A model generated the notes under the pieces. It was not told where the DNA came from. It saw only the letters and a list, made by a program, of their open reading frames with translations, and ran no database searches. This document shows, piece by piece, positions 6,452-15,453 of a stretch of 41,006 nt of DNA; within the stretch, counting starts at the first letter, position 1, and each line of letters starts with the position of its first letter. The DNA comes from JAQUGA01 sp964521105 (GTDB lineage Bacteria > Bacteroidota > Bacteroidia > Bacteroidales > WCHB1-69): assembly GCA_964521105.1 (NCBI GenBank), contig CAZFPO010000017.1:1-41006 (forward strand). Direction: 5' to 3'. Both the position numbers and the translations under genes were made by a program.

Positions 6452-7939
6452 ATGAAAAACCGAACCAACGGCATCTTACTCCACCCAACATCACTTCCAA
6501 GTAAATACGGCATTGGCACTCTTGGCCAAGCAGCATTCGATTTTATTGAATTTATGTTTAAGTCAGGAATCCATGTTTGGCAAATTCTACCTCTCGGTCC
6601 AACTGGATACGGAAATTCTCCCTACCAAAGTTTTTCTGCTTACGCTGGGAATCCTTTGCTTATCGATTTAGATTTGCTTTGCAATCAAAACTTATTAACG
6701 ATCAGCGAACTAGCCGAACATGCGTCGAATTTTCCCGAAAGCAGTTTCGTCGATTTCGATAAAATTATTGCATTAAAAAACCCTTTGCTTCGCTTGGCTT
6801 TTTATCGATTTATAAAAACAAAAGATTCAAACAATTCTTTTTCGACTTTTTGTACAAACCAATCATACTGGCTTGACGACTATGCACTTTTTATGGCTCT
6901 GAAACAGGAATTTAAAAACGAACCGTTGAACACTTGGGAAAGCGATATCCGCTCACGAGAGCCAAAAGCCATGGAGTTTTATTCAAAAAAATTAAATACC
7001 GAAATTCAATATCATTTATTTCTTCAATATGTTTTTTTTACCCAATGGGATATTGTCAAAAAAATGGCAAACGAAAAGGGCATTAAAATCATGGGGGATA
7101 TTCCAATTTACGTTTCTTATGATAGTTCCGACGTATGGACTCATTCAAAATATTTTGAATTAGATGTGGATTTAAAACCAATTTCGGTTGCTGGTGTTCC
7201 ACCTGATTATTTTAGCGAAACAGGTCAATTATGGGGAAATCCAGTGTATTGCTGGGAGGAAATGAAAAAAGACAACTTTAAATTTTGGATAAATCGGGTG
7301 AAATTTCACTTTGAGTTATTCGATATGGTCAGGATCGATCATTTTAGAGGATTTTCGGCTTATTGGTCGATTCCTGCTGATGAAAAAACGGCAATAAACG
7401 GCAAATGGATAGACGCTCCTGGTCAAGAACTTTTTGAAGTAATTAACAAAACATTGGGTAATTTGGATATTATTGCCGAGGATTTAGGGGTAATGACACC
7501 CGAAGTTGAAATGCTTCGCCATGGTCTGGGCTTTCCGGGCATGAAAATATTGCAATTTGCTTTTGACGATTCTGAAGAAAATCCGTATCTACCTCATTCC
7601 TACTTGCCAAATTGCGTAGTTTATACTGGTACTCACGACAACGACACTACAAAAGGCTGGTTGCTAACAGCTTCGGACAATGAAAAACAAAAAGCACTCG
7701 ACTATACAAATTCTGATGGGAAAAATCCGGTTTGGGATTTAATTCGTTTGGCTTGGTCGTCCGTTGCAAATTTAGCAATCGCCCCTGCTCAAGATTTTTT
7801 AGAATTGGATGCAAATTATCGAATGAATATTCCAGGAACAACTGAAAACAACTGGAAATGGAAACTTTGTCAAAATGAACTTTCGGAAGAACTTGCTCTA
7901 AAAATTAAAAAAATGAATATATTATATCAAAGATTGTAA
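6452..7939 (+). CDS. malQ: 4-alpha-glucanotransferase (amylomaltase, GH77)
   Basis: The enzyme moves alpha-1,4-glucan segments between maltodextrins in the cytosol, in glycogen and starch breakdown (EC 2.4.1.25). The 495-residue length is that of the compact GH77 type, not the longer CBM-bearing form of many Bacteroides. Visible landmarks are the N-terminal HPTSLPSKYGIGTLG, the LPLGPTGYGNSPYQS substrate loop, GDIPIYVS, nucleophile Asp296 in VRIDHFRGF, acid/base Glu343 in IIAEDLG and Asp396 in GTHDND. This spacing agrees with Thermus amylomaltase. The ATG at 6452 is preferred over GTG 6434 because a promoter element overlaps the latter. The DUF1905 gene follows after 49 bp and may share the transcript. 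Confidence 0.97.
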   Translation: MKNRTNGILLHPTSLPSKYGIGTLGQAAFDFIEFMFKSGIHVWQILPLGPTGYGNSPYQSFSAYAGNPLLIDLDLLCNQNLLTISELAEHASNFPESSFVDFDKIIALKNPLLRLAFYRFIKTKDSNNSFSTFCTNQSYWLDDYALFMALKQEFKNEPLNTWESDIRSREPKAMEFYSKKLNTEIQYHLFLQYVFFTQWDIVKKMANEKGIKIMGDIPIYVSYDSSDVWTHSKYFELDVDLKPISVAGVPPDYFSETGQLWGNPVYCWEEMKKDNFKFWINRVKFHFELFDMVRIDHFRGFSAYWSIPADEKTAINGKWIDAPGQELFEVINKTLGNLDIIAEDLGVMTPEVEMLRHGLGFPGMKILQFAFDDSEENPYLPHSYLPNCVVYTGTHDNDTTKGWLLTASDNEKQKALDYTNSDGKNPVWDLIRLAWSSVANLAIAPAQDFLELDANYRMNIPGTTENNWKWKLCQNELSEELALKIKKMNILYQRL

Positions 7940-7988
7940 AACTAAACACCCTCGAAAAAACATTCAATTACTTATTACATCATTAAAT

Positions 7989-8462
7989 GTGAAAAAAACA
8001 AAAAATTATTTTTTCAACGCTGAGATACTTCCTTCAGAAATTGGCAAAGGAGGAGCATACCTCGAGGTTCCATATTCATGCGAAATTGAATTTGGAATAA
8101 AAGGGAGAGTTCCAGTAGTGTGTAAATTTGACGGATACGAGTATCAAGGTTCATTGGTTAAAATGAGCACATCCTGTCATATTATTGGAATTCCGAAAAA
8201 AATTCGCGAAAACATTGGAAAAAATATAGGTTCTTTTGTCGAGGTTGAATTGTATAAAGATGAAAGTGAAAGAGTGGTAGAAATTAATCCCGATTTAAAA
8301 CAGGAATTAATTACCAATAACTTGCTTTTAGTTTTCGAAAGCATGTCGTACAGCATGAAAAAAGAGTATAACGATTATTTTAATGATGCCAAAAAGCCAG
8401 AGACTAAGGTAAAACGTATCATCAAAATTTTAGAGGCATTAGAAAAAAAATCTAATAGTTAA
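7989..8462 (+). CDS. YdeI/OmpD-associated family protein (DUF1905)
   Basis: The 157 residues divide into an N-terminal DUF1905 beta domain (FNAEILP, GKGGAYLEVP, GIKGRVPVVCKFDGYEYQGSLV, HIIGIPKKIRENIGKNIG) and a C-terminal helical part (FESMSYSMKKEYNDYFNDAKKPETKVKRIIKIL) typical of the YdeI/OmpD-associated group. Members have been linked to bacteriocin protection, but no biochemical function is established. The start is a GTG: the overlapping ATG at 7987 reads straight into TGA, and the next in-frame ATG would delete the conserved N-terminus. It is probably co-transcribed with malQ, without an obvious functional link. Confidence 0.85.
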   Translation: MKKTKNYFFNAEILPSEIGKGGAYLEVPYSCEIEFGIKGRVPVVCKFDGYEYQGSLVKMSTSCHIIGIPKKIRENIGKNIGSFVEVELYKDESERVVEINPDLKQELITNNLLLVFESMSYSMKKEYNDYFNDAKKPETKVKRIIKILEALEKKSNS

Positions 8463-8493
8463 TTTTCAACTTACTACTTATTAAAATTTGAAG

Positions 8494-8501
8494 TATATTT
8501 G
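8494..8501 (+). promoter_or_regulatory. -7 element TATATTTG of the PHP-domain gene
   Basis: It matches TAnnTTTG, 39 bp before the ATG at 8541. It overlaps an upstream in-frame TTG and so rules that start out. Confidence 0.55.
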
Positions 8502-8540
8502 GTGGAAATTGGAAAAATACAGTTAATTGATTATAAAATT

Positions 8541-11339
8541 ATGAAAATTATACAACAAGCTTTCTTTGTTTTTAATCTTTTATTCCTTGCAATCGAAATC
8601 TCATTTGCTCAACACCCAACTATTGGTGGATATAAAGTATTTTATGGGCATTTGCATAATCACACTTCTTATTCAGATGGAATTGGAACTCCAGAACAGG
8701 CATATTGTTATGCTAAAGACACAGCAAATTTAGATTTTTTTGGTCTTGCAGATCATTCAAATCAATTATCAGGTGAAGAATGGAGTGATACTAAAATCAA
8801 GGCTAATTTACACAATATTGATGGAGTTTTCACTACTTTTTATGGCTTTGAATGGTCAGATTGGACCGGACATATTAGCATTATTAATCCCGATACTTTT
8901 ACAACCGAATATGAAACAAGCACTGTAAACGAATTGATTAATTGGATAGCACAAAAAGATGTTGTTGCTTTTTTCAATCACCCAAATAGATATGGTACTC
9001 ATGGTTTATACAGTTATAATTCTAGCATAACACCAAACATGAAATTTGTAGGCATGGAGTTATGGAACTCGTATGATGGATTTTCGATGCATTATTACAA
9101 CCAAGGGTTGAATTTGAATGACAATAAAGGGGATTTTGACGAAGCATTATCAAATGGCTGGATAATTGGAGCTTCGGGCTCTGGCGATGATCATGCAGGA
9201 ACATGGGGAACAGCTCAAAATTACAGAATGGCAATTCTTGCCGACACTCTTACGCGGGCTAATTTGTATTCGGCAATCAAGGCTCGACGTTTTTTTAGCA
9301 CCTTAGAATCCGATATTCGCTTATCTTTTAAGATTAATGAAAAAGAAATGGGATCGTCAATTATTGCTGGGAGATATAGCTTAAAAATTAAAGCAAACGA
9401 CGGTGGAGGAGAATTTTTTACAAAAGTTGTAATGTATGATAAAAATCACAATCGAATAAAGACATGGGATACTTTTTCAACAAATATTAATATTGAGGAT
9501 AGTATTACAGTTTCGGCTGGAGATTATTATTATGTAAAAGTATTAGAAGCAGATTCTTCTGATTATGCCGGACAAGCAATTTCATCGCCAATATTTGTTT
9601 CAAACCTGTCGATAATGGGCAGCCAACCTTCAAAAGTATGGGTTTGTTCTGGTTCAAATGGTATTATGAATAGTTTTATTAATGGTGGTACCGGACCAGC
9701 ACCACATATTTATACATACAATTGGTCACCTTCCTCAGGATTAAGTTCAACTTCTGAACCAAACCCTATAGTAACGACAACGTCAAATACTAGCTATAAT
9801 GTAACAGTTACTGATGCATACGGATGTTCAATTACCAATACTGTTCAGGTTGAATTGATTTCGATTCCACCAAGCAATGCAGGCATAATTTCGGGAAATA
9901 ATAACGTTTGTCAGGGTCAAAATGGAGTAATTTATTCTGTTTCTCCAATCGCTAATGCAACTTCATACGAATGGTCATTACCAAATGGTGTTTGGGGTAA
10001 TAGTAATTCAAACACGATTTCTGTAAATTACGGAATGAATTCCTCAAGTGGAATGATATCCGTAAAAGGCATTAATGCTTGTGGGCAAGGTATGGCTTCT
10101 ACGCTTCCAATATCGGTAAAAAATTCGTTTTTACACGTTGATACTGTTAGCATTTGTTCAGGACAATCTTATTTATGGTGGGAGAATTATTTCAGCACGT
10201 CAGGATATTTCACAAAAAACTACACTTGTTTGAATGGTTGCGACAGTATTTATGCCCTAAATTTAACTGTAAACCAAACCTCAAGCAGTGTTTTATACAT
10301 AAATTCATGCAACAGCTACACCGCTCCCGATGGAGTTGTTTATACTACTTCGGGTACTAAATTTGCAACCCTACAAAATTATTTAGGGTGTGATAGTACG
10401 ATAAAAATATTTTTAACCATTAACAAAAACTCAACTTACTCTTTTTCAAAAACAGTTTGCAACTCATTTGTTGCTCCTGATGGAACTACTTACACAACCT
10501 CGGGAATTAAAACTGCAATTATTCCTAATGCTTCTGGTTGCGACAGTATAATTACCATAAATTTAACCGTTACACAAGGTCCTTCACGTACTTTTTCAGT
10601 TAGTTCATGTAATAGCTATGAAGCTCCTAATGGATCTATTTTTTACAACTCTGGATTGTATACTGTGTATACTCCTAATGGTACAGATTGCGACAGTGTA
10701 TTAAATATTGATTTAAGTATACTTCAAAGTTCATCAATATCAATTTCCGAAACAGCTTGTAATCAATATATTGCTCAAGATGGAACAATCTATACTTCAT
10801 CGGGAATATACACTTCTGTAATTCCTAATTCTGTGGGTTGTGATAGCAATATTAAGATAAATTTGACTATCAAAACAATTGACAACACCATTTCTCAAAA
10901 TGGGAATATGCTTACTGCTAATGAAACAAATGCAAATTATCAGTGGGTTGATTGTAACAACAATTATACACCAATTCCTAACCAAAACAACATCAATTTT
11001 AACATTACCACAAATGGCATATATGCAGTAATTGTAACCAATGAAGTTTGTTCAGACACATCTATTTGTATTTCGTACACTAAAATTGATGATTTTTTTA
11101 GTAAGTATCAAACTATTGAAATTTACCCTATTCCATTTAAAGATGAATTAATGATTGAAATAAACAAAAAACAGAAACCATTATCTGTAAAAATATTCAA
11201 TTCGGTTGGACAGCAGATTTATCAAGCTGTAATAATTGGAAACTCAAAAATTCCAACCAGTAATTTTAAAGCGGGAGTTTATTTCATATCTTTTAAAAAT
11301 GAAGAAAACTTTTTATACAAAAAGATAATTAAATATTAA
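8541..11339 (+). CDS. T9SS-exported PHP-domain (CehA/McbA-like) metallohydrolase
   Basis: The 932-residue protein begins with a signal peptide (MKIIQQAFFVFNLLFLAIEISFAQ). A PHP metal-dependent hydrolase domain spans about residues 25-285: the HLHNHTSYSDG metal motif (His37, 39, 41), LADHS, FNHPNRYG and SGSGDDHAGTWG. CehA/McbA-like PHP enzymes cleave phosphodiesters or esters; the substrate here is unknown. Next come an Ig-like stretch (YNWSPSSGLSSTSEPNP) and five repeats of about 49 residues, each running from C(N/S)SYxAPDGxxYTTSG to GCDSxIxINLTV. The last 75 residues are a T9SS type A sorting region (IYPIPFKDELMIEI ... FKAGVYFISFKNEE). It should therefore be secreted or fixed to the cell surface. 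The gene stands alone, converging on the regulator gene. Confidence 0.88.
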   Translation: MKIIQQAFFVFNLLFLAIEISFAQHPTIGGYKVFYGHLHNHTSYSDGIGTPEQAYCYAKDTANLDFFGLADHSNQLSGEEWSDTKIKANLHNIDGVFTTFYGFEWSDWTGHISIINPDTFTTEYETSTVNELINWIAQKDVVAFFNHPNRYGTHGLYSYNSSITPNMKFVGMELWNSYDGFSMHYYNQGLNLNDNKGDFDEALSNGWIIGASGSGDDHAGTWGTAQNYRMAILADTLTRANLYSAIKARRFFSTLESDIRLSFKINEKEMGSSIIAGRYSLKIKANDGGGEFFTKVVMYDKNHNRIKTWDTFSTNINIEDSITVSAGDYYYVKVLEADSSDYAGQAISSPIFVSNLSIMGSQPSKVWVCSGSNGIMNSFINGGTGPAPHIYTYNWSPSSGLSSTSEPNPIVTTTSNTSYNVTVTDAYGCSITNTVQVELISIPPSNAGIISGNNNVCQGQNGVIYSVSPIANATSYEWSLPNGVWGNSNSNTISVNYGMNSSSGMISVKGINACGQGMASTLPISVKNSFLHVDTVSICSGQSYLWWENYFSTSGYFTKNYTCLNGCDSIYALNLTVNQTSSSVLYINSCNSYTAPDGVVYTTSGTKFATLQNYLGCDSTIKIFLTINKNSTYSFSKTVCNSFVAPDGTTYTTSGIKTAIIPNASGCDSIITINLTVTQGPSRTFSVSSCNSYEAPNGSIFYNSGLYTVYTPNGTDCDSVLNIDLSILQSSSISISETACNQYIAQDGTIYTSSGIYTSVIPNSVGCDSNIKINLTIKTIDNTISQNGNMLTANETNANYQWVDCNNNYTPIPNQNNINFNITTNGIYAVIVTNEVCSDTSICISYTKIDDFFSKYQTIEIYPIPFKDELMIEINKKQKPLSVKIFNSVGQQIYQAVIIGNSKIPTSNFKAGVYFISFKNEENFLYKKIIKY

Positions 11340-11367
11340 ACTACGAAATTTAGATTACATAAAAAGT

Positions 11368-12717
11368 TTACAATTTATCCATTATTTCATACTGCTGAAT
11401 TTTTTGATTTAATGTTGGGCGTGAAATACCCAAAACACTTGCCGCCTTAGACTTCTGCCATTTAAGCATTTCTAAAACATATAAAATATGATCTTTTTCA
11501 ATTTCGGCTAATGATTTCAATTGATTGATTTCAGTATTTTGGCTTTTAGGCAGCTTTTTATGGTTTTCAATCTGAAAATGCTGAACATCTAAAGTATCTC
11601 CACTACAAATCAGCATGGCACGTGTAATTGAATGTTCTAATTCTCTGACATTTCCGGGCCACGAATGGGACATTAGTAAATCTATCGCTTCGAGAGTAAT
11701 GCTTTTAATGTTTTTTCGTAAAATTGGATTTGATTCATTAATAAAAAAATTTACCAATAATGGAACATCGACAAGTCTATCCCGCAAGGGTGGCAGAATT
11801 ATATTAAAGACTTTTAAACGATAATATAAATCTTCTCGAAATTTACCAATTTCGACTAATTGTTCCAACGATTTATTTGTAGATGCAATAATTCGAGCTT
11901 TCATTGGAATAGTTTTTTCACCTCCTACCCTTTCAAATTCACTTTCTTGAATTACACGTAATAGTTTTAATTGAATATTTGGTGAAATTTCCGAAATTTC
12001 ATCTAATAAAATTGTTCCATCCGAAGCTATCTCAAATTTACCAATTTTATCCCGAATTGCATCGGTAAAAGCACCTTTTACATGACCAAATAATTCACTT
12101 TCGAGCAAAGTTTCGGTTAATGCAGAACAATTTACCGCAACAAAAGGACGATTACGCGTTACTCCAACCTCGTGAATAATTTTAGATATAACTTCTTTTC
12201 CAGTACCCGTTTCGCCTTCTAATAAAGTAGTTACCCTATTCATCGAAATTATTCCTATTCGCTTTATCACTTCTTTTATTTTTGGCGATTTTCCAATTAA
12301 GCGAAAAGATGATGAATTTGACTCAGCATCCACCTCAATAGTTGAACCTAAATTACCACCAACTTCAATTATGGAATCTAAGGCATTTTTCAAAAGCTGC
12401 TTATTTAAAGGCTTTTCGATATAATCGAAGGCACCAATTTGTACAGCCTTTATTGCGGAAGTAATATCGTCTGATTTTACTAAAACTATGATTGCAATGT
12501 TTCGGTTGATGTTGGTAATTTTTTCAATTACTTGCAAGCCATTAAACCTTCTGGTTTCAATATCCACAATAACAATATCTGGCTTTTGCTCCATTGTTTT
12601 TTTTAAACCTTGCTCTCCATCCTCTGCAAAAACAGGATTATAAACCGAATTTTCTAAAAATTTTTGAACACTACTACTTATATTATTATCACTGGAAACA
12701 AATACAATTTTCTTCAT
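11368..12717 (-). CDS. NtrC-family sigma-54-dependent response regulator
   Basis: From the ATG at 12717 the protein has 449 residues: receiver (1-120), AAA+ domain (about 135-365) and a Fis-type helix-turn-helix (KSKAASVLGISRPTLNQKIQQYEIM). Walker A is GETGTGKE and Walker B is GTILLDEI. The sigma-54 contact loop reads GAFTDA instead of GAFTGA. The receiver is unusual: it keeps Asp52 (IVIVDIE) and the Lys of YIEKPLNK, but the N-terminal acidic pair is SSD and the usual Thr/Ser after strand 4 is replaced (IIVLVKSDD). No histidine kinase is adjacent, so the input is unknown. The longer frame to 12738 adds seven residues ahead of the canonical MKKIVFVSSD start. Confidence 0.92.
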   Translation of the reverse strand: MKKIVFVSSDNNISSSVQKFLENSVYNPVFAEDGEQGLKKTMEQKPDIVIVDIETRRFNGLQVIEKITNINRNIAIIVLVKSDDITSAIKAVQIGAFDYIEKPLNKQLLKNALDSIIEVGGNLGSTIEVDAESNSSSFRLIGKSPKIKEVIKRIGIISMNRVTTLLEGETGTGKEVISKIIHEVGVTRNRPFVAVNCSALTETLLESELFGHVKGAFTDAIRDKIGKFEIASDGTILLDEISEISPNIQLKLLRVIQESEFERVGGEKTIPMKARIIASTNKSLEQLVEIGKFREDLYYRLKVFNIILPPLRDRLVDVPLLVNFFINESNPILRKNIKSITLEAIDLLMSHSWPGNVRELEHSITRAMLICSGDTLDVQHFQIENHKKLPKSQNTEINQLKSLAEIEKDHILYVLEMLKWQKSKAASVLGISRPTLNQKIQQYEIMDKL

Positions 12718-12786
12718 TTGTATAGATTTGCTTTTCAACTAAACGAAATATTGTAAAAAAAGTTTACATCTTGATTGATTACCATT

Positions 12787-13272
12787 TTAAAACTTTTCTT
12801 TTTTTATATTTTCAATTATTGCTTCGCAACATACATTAAGCATGTTATATACCTTTTCAAAACCATCCTTACCGCCATAGTACGGATCGGGAACAGCTTT
12901 GTTTTGGTTTGGGGTGAGGACATTGGTAATAAAATGCACTTTTTTTAAATCATCTTGTGTTCGAGCCACAGATGCTACATCCGAAAAATTATTGGCATCC
13001 ATCACATAAATTTTATCGAAGTTTTCAAAATCATCATAATTAAAAAGTCGTTGACGCTGATGACTGATATCGATTCCATGTTTTTTAGCCACTTCAACCG
13101 AACGATAATCGGGAGGATCGTTTAAGTGGTAACGCTCGAAACCACACGAATCAACTTCAACATTAAACATTCTCTCCTCCTCTAATCGATGTTTAAGAAT
13201 GCCCTCAGCCAAAGGAGAACGACAGATGTTTCCCAAACAAACCATCAAAATTCTTGTTTTTTTGCCTTTCAT
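12787..13272 (-). CDS. Low-molecular-weight protein-tyrosine phosphatase
   Basis: This cytosolic enzyme of 161 residues removes phosphate from tyrosine residues. The P-loop CLGNICRS carries nucleophile Cys12 and Arg18, and the general acid Asp sits in VPDPYYGG. Length and motif order are those of the LMW-PTP family. I chose the ATG at 13272 because the 17 residues before it (from 13323) lie outside the conserved fold. The sequence is closer to the eukaryote-like Bacteroidota enzymes than to the Wzb type, and no tyrosine kinase or exopolysaccharide gene is nearby. It lies 69 bp downstream of nothing on the same strand and ahead of the NtrC regulator, so it may share its transcript. Confidence 0.93.
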   Translation of the reverse strand: MKGKKTRILMVCLGNICRSPLAEGILKHRLEEERMFNVEVDSCGFERYHLNDPPDYRSVEVAKKHGIDISHQRQRLFNYDDFENFDKIYVMDANNFSDVASVARTQDDLKKVHFITNVLTPNQNKAVPDPYYGGKDGFEKVYNMLNVCCEAIIENIKKEKF

Positions 13273-13436
13273 GATTTTATGCTCAATTTTATGCAAATGT
13301 GGTGAAAAAATGGGATTTGGCAAAACGGAGATATGAATCTAAATGAAATAACCTCTTATTTTCATGGATTCTATGTTAAAGATTCTATACTGGAATACAA
13401 ATTATCTGTTTCTTTAAATTTTCAAAATCAAATTGT

Positions 13437-13535
13437 ATAACTATGAATTGAAAAAAATACAAATTTCTCCGATACTTTTTGTCTAAAAAAAATAGGATGA
13501 AGATATTTGGACTTTCTATCATCAATTTATCTTTT
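13437..13535. repeat. Direct repeat, left copy, flanking AAA_14 gene 1
   Basis: The segment starting ATAACTATGAATTG and ending CTTTCTATCATCAATTT matches 15337-15435 along about 95 bp in the same orientation. It contains GATACTTTTTGTC, the left arm of a hairpin found intact at 39409-39437. The rest of 13273-13627 holds only the promoter of the next gene. Confidence 0.8.
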
Positions 13536-13615
13536 AAAACTTAGCAATTGTAATTAGTTTCGTTTATTTAGCTAAATTAATTTCATAATCTTCGTTTAAT
13601 TAACGAATATTAGTG

Positions 13616-13623
13616 TATATTTG
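13616..13623 (+). promoter_or_regulatory. -7 element TATATTTG of AAA_14 gene 1
   Basis: The element ends 4 bp before the ATG at 13628. Transcription from it would give little or no leader. Confidence 0.5.
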
Positions 13624-13627
13624 CATT

Positions 13628-14911
13628 ATGAAAAATGTATTAAAAAATATCATTGTAAATTTTCACACAAGCAATATTAAAGCTAGTGTAAGCAGAGATA
13701 TCGAATTGCCAATCGATTCTGGAATAATTGTAACAGTTATAGGAGTCAGACGAAGTGGAAAAACGTTTTTACTTTATGAAACCATAAAAAAAATCATAAA
13801 GCAAGGAATCCCTAAAAATCGGATTATTTACATCAACTTTGAAGATGAACGTTTGAACTTAAAACAATCGGATTTAGATTTGATACTTCAGTCGTACATG
13901 GAATTATATCCAAAAAATAATTTGGAAGAATGTTATTTCTTTTTTGACGAAATACAAAATGTTTTAGGTTGGGAAAAGTTTGTTCGACGGGTATTTGATA
14001 CAATTAGTACAAATGTTTTTGTAACTGGATCGAATTCAAAACTTTTAAGTAGCGAAATTGCCACCGAACTAAGGGGTAGAACGGTAAGTTACACATTGTA
14101 TCCACTATGTTTTAAGGAATTTCTACTTTTTCATAATAATGAACCAAATTATTATAGTTCCCGACAAAAAGCTGATATATTGCGACTTTGTGAAAAGTTC
14201 ATGTATTTTGGTGGATTTCCTGAAATTTTCAACTTGGAAGAGAATCTTAAAATAAAAAAACTACAAGATTATTTTAATTCAATAATATACAAAGACTTAA
14301 TAGAGCGTTACAACATTTCGAATCCATTAATATTAAAGTTTTTTATTAAAAAAATATTAGAACAAGTAACTAAACCTCTTTCTGTCAACAAGATACATAA
14401 TGACATTAAATCATTGGGTTACAAAATCGGGAACAATATTTTGTATGAATACTTAGAACATGTTCAAGCGACGTTTACTGCTTTAGTTATCAATAAATTT
14501 GATTTTTCGGAAATTAAACAATTTAAAAGTGAAAAAAAAGCTTACGCCATAGACAATGGTATTTTAACAGCTCTGGATTTTTCTTTTTCAGAAAACAAGG
14601 GAAAACTTTTTGAAAACATGATTGCTTTAGAAATAATAAAAAAAGAAAAAGAAGTAAGTTATTTTAAAAACAATGTTGAATGCGATTTTATCATCAAAGA
14701 AAAAAACAAATATCTTCCCATACAAGTATGCTTCACTTTACAAAATGATGATACAAAAAAAAGAGAAATCAAAGGATTAATAGTTGCATGTAAATTTTTA
14801 AAAGTAGAAATAGGTATCATCATAACTTTTGATGAGGAATTTGAAACCACCGTTGATGGAATAAATATTAAAGTTGTTCCTGCGTATAAGTTTATGCTTG
14901 AACATTTTTAA
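13628..14911 (+). CDS. AAA_14 / DUF4143 family ATPase (copy 1)
   Basis: The protein has 427 residues. The N-terminal AAA_14 ATPase shows Walker A GVRRSGKTF, Walker B YFFFDEIQNV, the sensor GSNSKLLSSEIATELRGRT and CFKEFLLF. A helical linker is followed by a DUF4143 domain of PD-(D/E)XK descent (VECDFIIKE ... LPIQVCF). There the usual E-x-K is replaced by Q-V-C, so nuclease activity is doubtful. These archaeal/bacterial ATPases are common, mobile and of unknown role. The ATG at 13628 aligns with the start of the paralogue at 16749 and is preferred over GTG 13613. Direct repeats at 13437-13535 and 15337-15435 bracket this gene alone. Confidence 0.92.
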   Translation: MKNVLKNIIVNFHTSNIKASVSRDIELPIDSGIIVTVIGVRRSGKTFLLYETIKKIIKQGIPKNRIIYINFEDERLNLKQSDLDLILQSYMELYPKNNLEECYFFFDEIQNVLGWEKFVRRVFDTISTNVFVTGSNSKLLSSEIATELRGRTVSYTLYPLCFKEFLLFHNNEPNYYSSRQKADILRLCEKFMYFGGFPEIFNLEENLKIKKLQDYFNSIIYKDLIERYNISNPLILKFFIKKILEQVTKPLSVNKIHNDIKSLGYKIGNNILYEYLEHVQATFTALVINKFDFSEIKQFKSEKKAYAIDNGILTALDFSFSENKGKLFENMIALEIIKKEKEVSYFKNNVECDFIIKEKNKYLPIQVCFTLQNDDTKKREIKGLIVACKFLKVEIGIIITFDEEFETTVDGINIKVVPAYKFMLEHF

Positions 14912-15118
14912 TATCAAGTGATTGCAAGAAAACGCCAACTTCTTCGTTACTCTTGCAACAAATTTAGGTCATTTACAGTAGTAAACTCCAAAGCCTCGAA
15001 TTTGATGTTTTCTTATCAATCACCAAGTATTCTTATCCTTGAATTTTATCCAAATTTTCACGATTTTTTTGGTTTATTTGAATATATATTGAAATCTAAA
15101 TCCCTTAACGAACTATAA

Positions 15119-15336
15119 TTAAGCATTTTAAACAATATCAATGAAAATTAGAATAAAAGATTCAAGAATGTTTATGTCGCTATCACTATAATAATCAATA
15201 TACTATGAGTTTTCTTATAGAAACAACTAGGGTTTGTTGAAAAACACTCAACATGCTGATAACGCGTTTTTCAAAGTCATAAAAACGAAAATAAGTGCAG
15301 TTTATTTTTAAAAATAGTTTTCAAAAATAAACTTGC
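15119..15336. other. Non-coding stretch with hairpin between the two ATPase genes
   Basis: An AT-rich hairpin GTTTATTTTT (15300-15309) / AAAAATAAAC (15323-15332) sits just before the right repeat copy. A segment near 15234-15290 (GTTTGTTGAAAAACACTCAAC ... GCGTTTTTCAAAG) has paired ends reminiscent of an insertion-sequence terminus, without a transposase. No convincing gene is present in 14912-15453. Confidence 0.4.
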
Positions 15337-15435
15337 ATAATTATGAATTGTAAAAATACAATTTTCCACGATGCTTTTTGTCTTGAAAAAAATTAGCATG
15401 AAAAAATTTGGGCTTTCTATCATCAATTTTTCATT
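15337..15435. repeat. Direct repeat, right copy, flanking AAA_14 gene 1
   Basis: It is the partner of 13437-13535, exactly 1,900 bp away. Shared segments include ATGAATTG, TACTTTTTGTC-like GCTTTTTGTCTT and TTTCTATCATCAATTTTTC. It lies just past the stop of AAA_14 gene 2. Confidence 0.8.
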
Positions 15436-15453
15436 AAAAATAAAGATAAATAG

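Noticed and set aside
14918..15118. 66-residue frame after AAA_14 gene 1
   Set aside because: It has no promoter, no recognisable motif and an unlikely composition. I treat it as chance.
15234..15290. Insertion-sequence end
   Set aside because: The GTTTGTTGAAAAAC-like segment hints at a transposon terminus, but no second end or transposase remnant was found, so it is not called as a mobile element.
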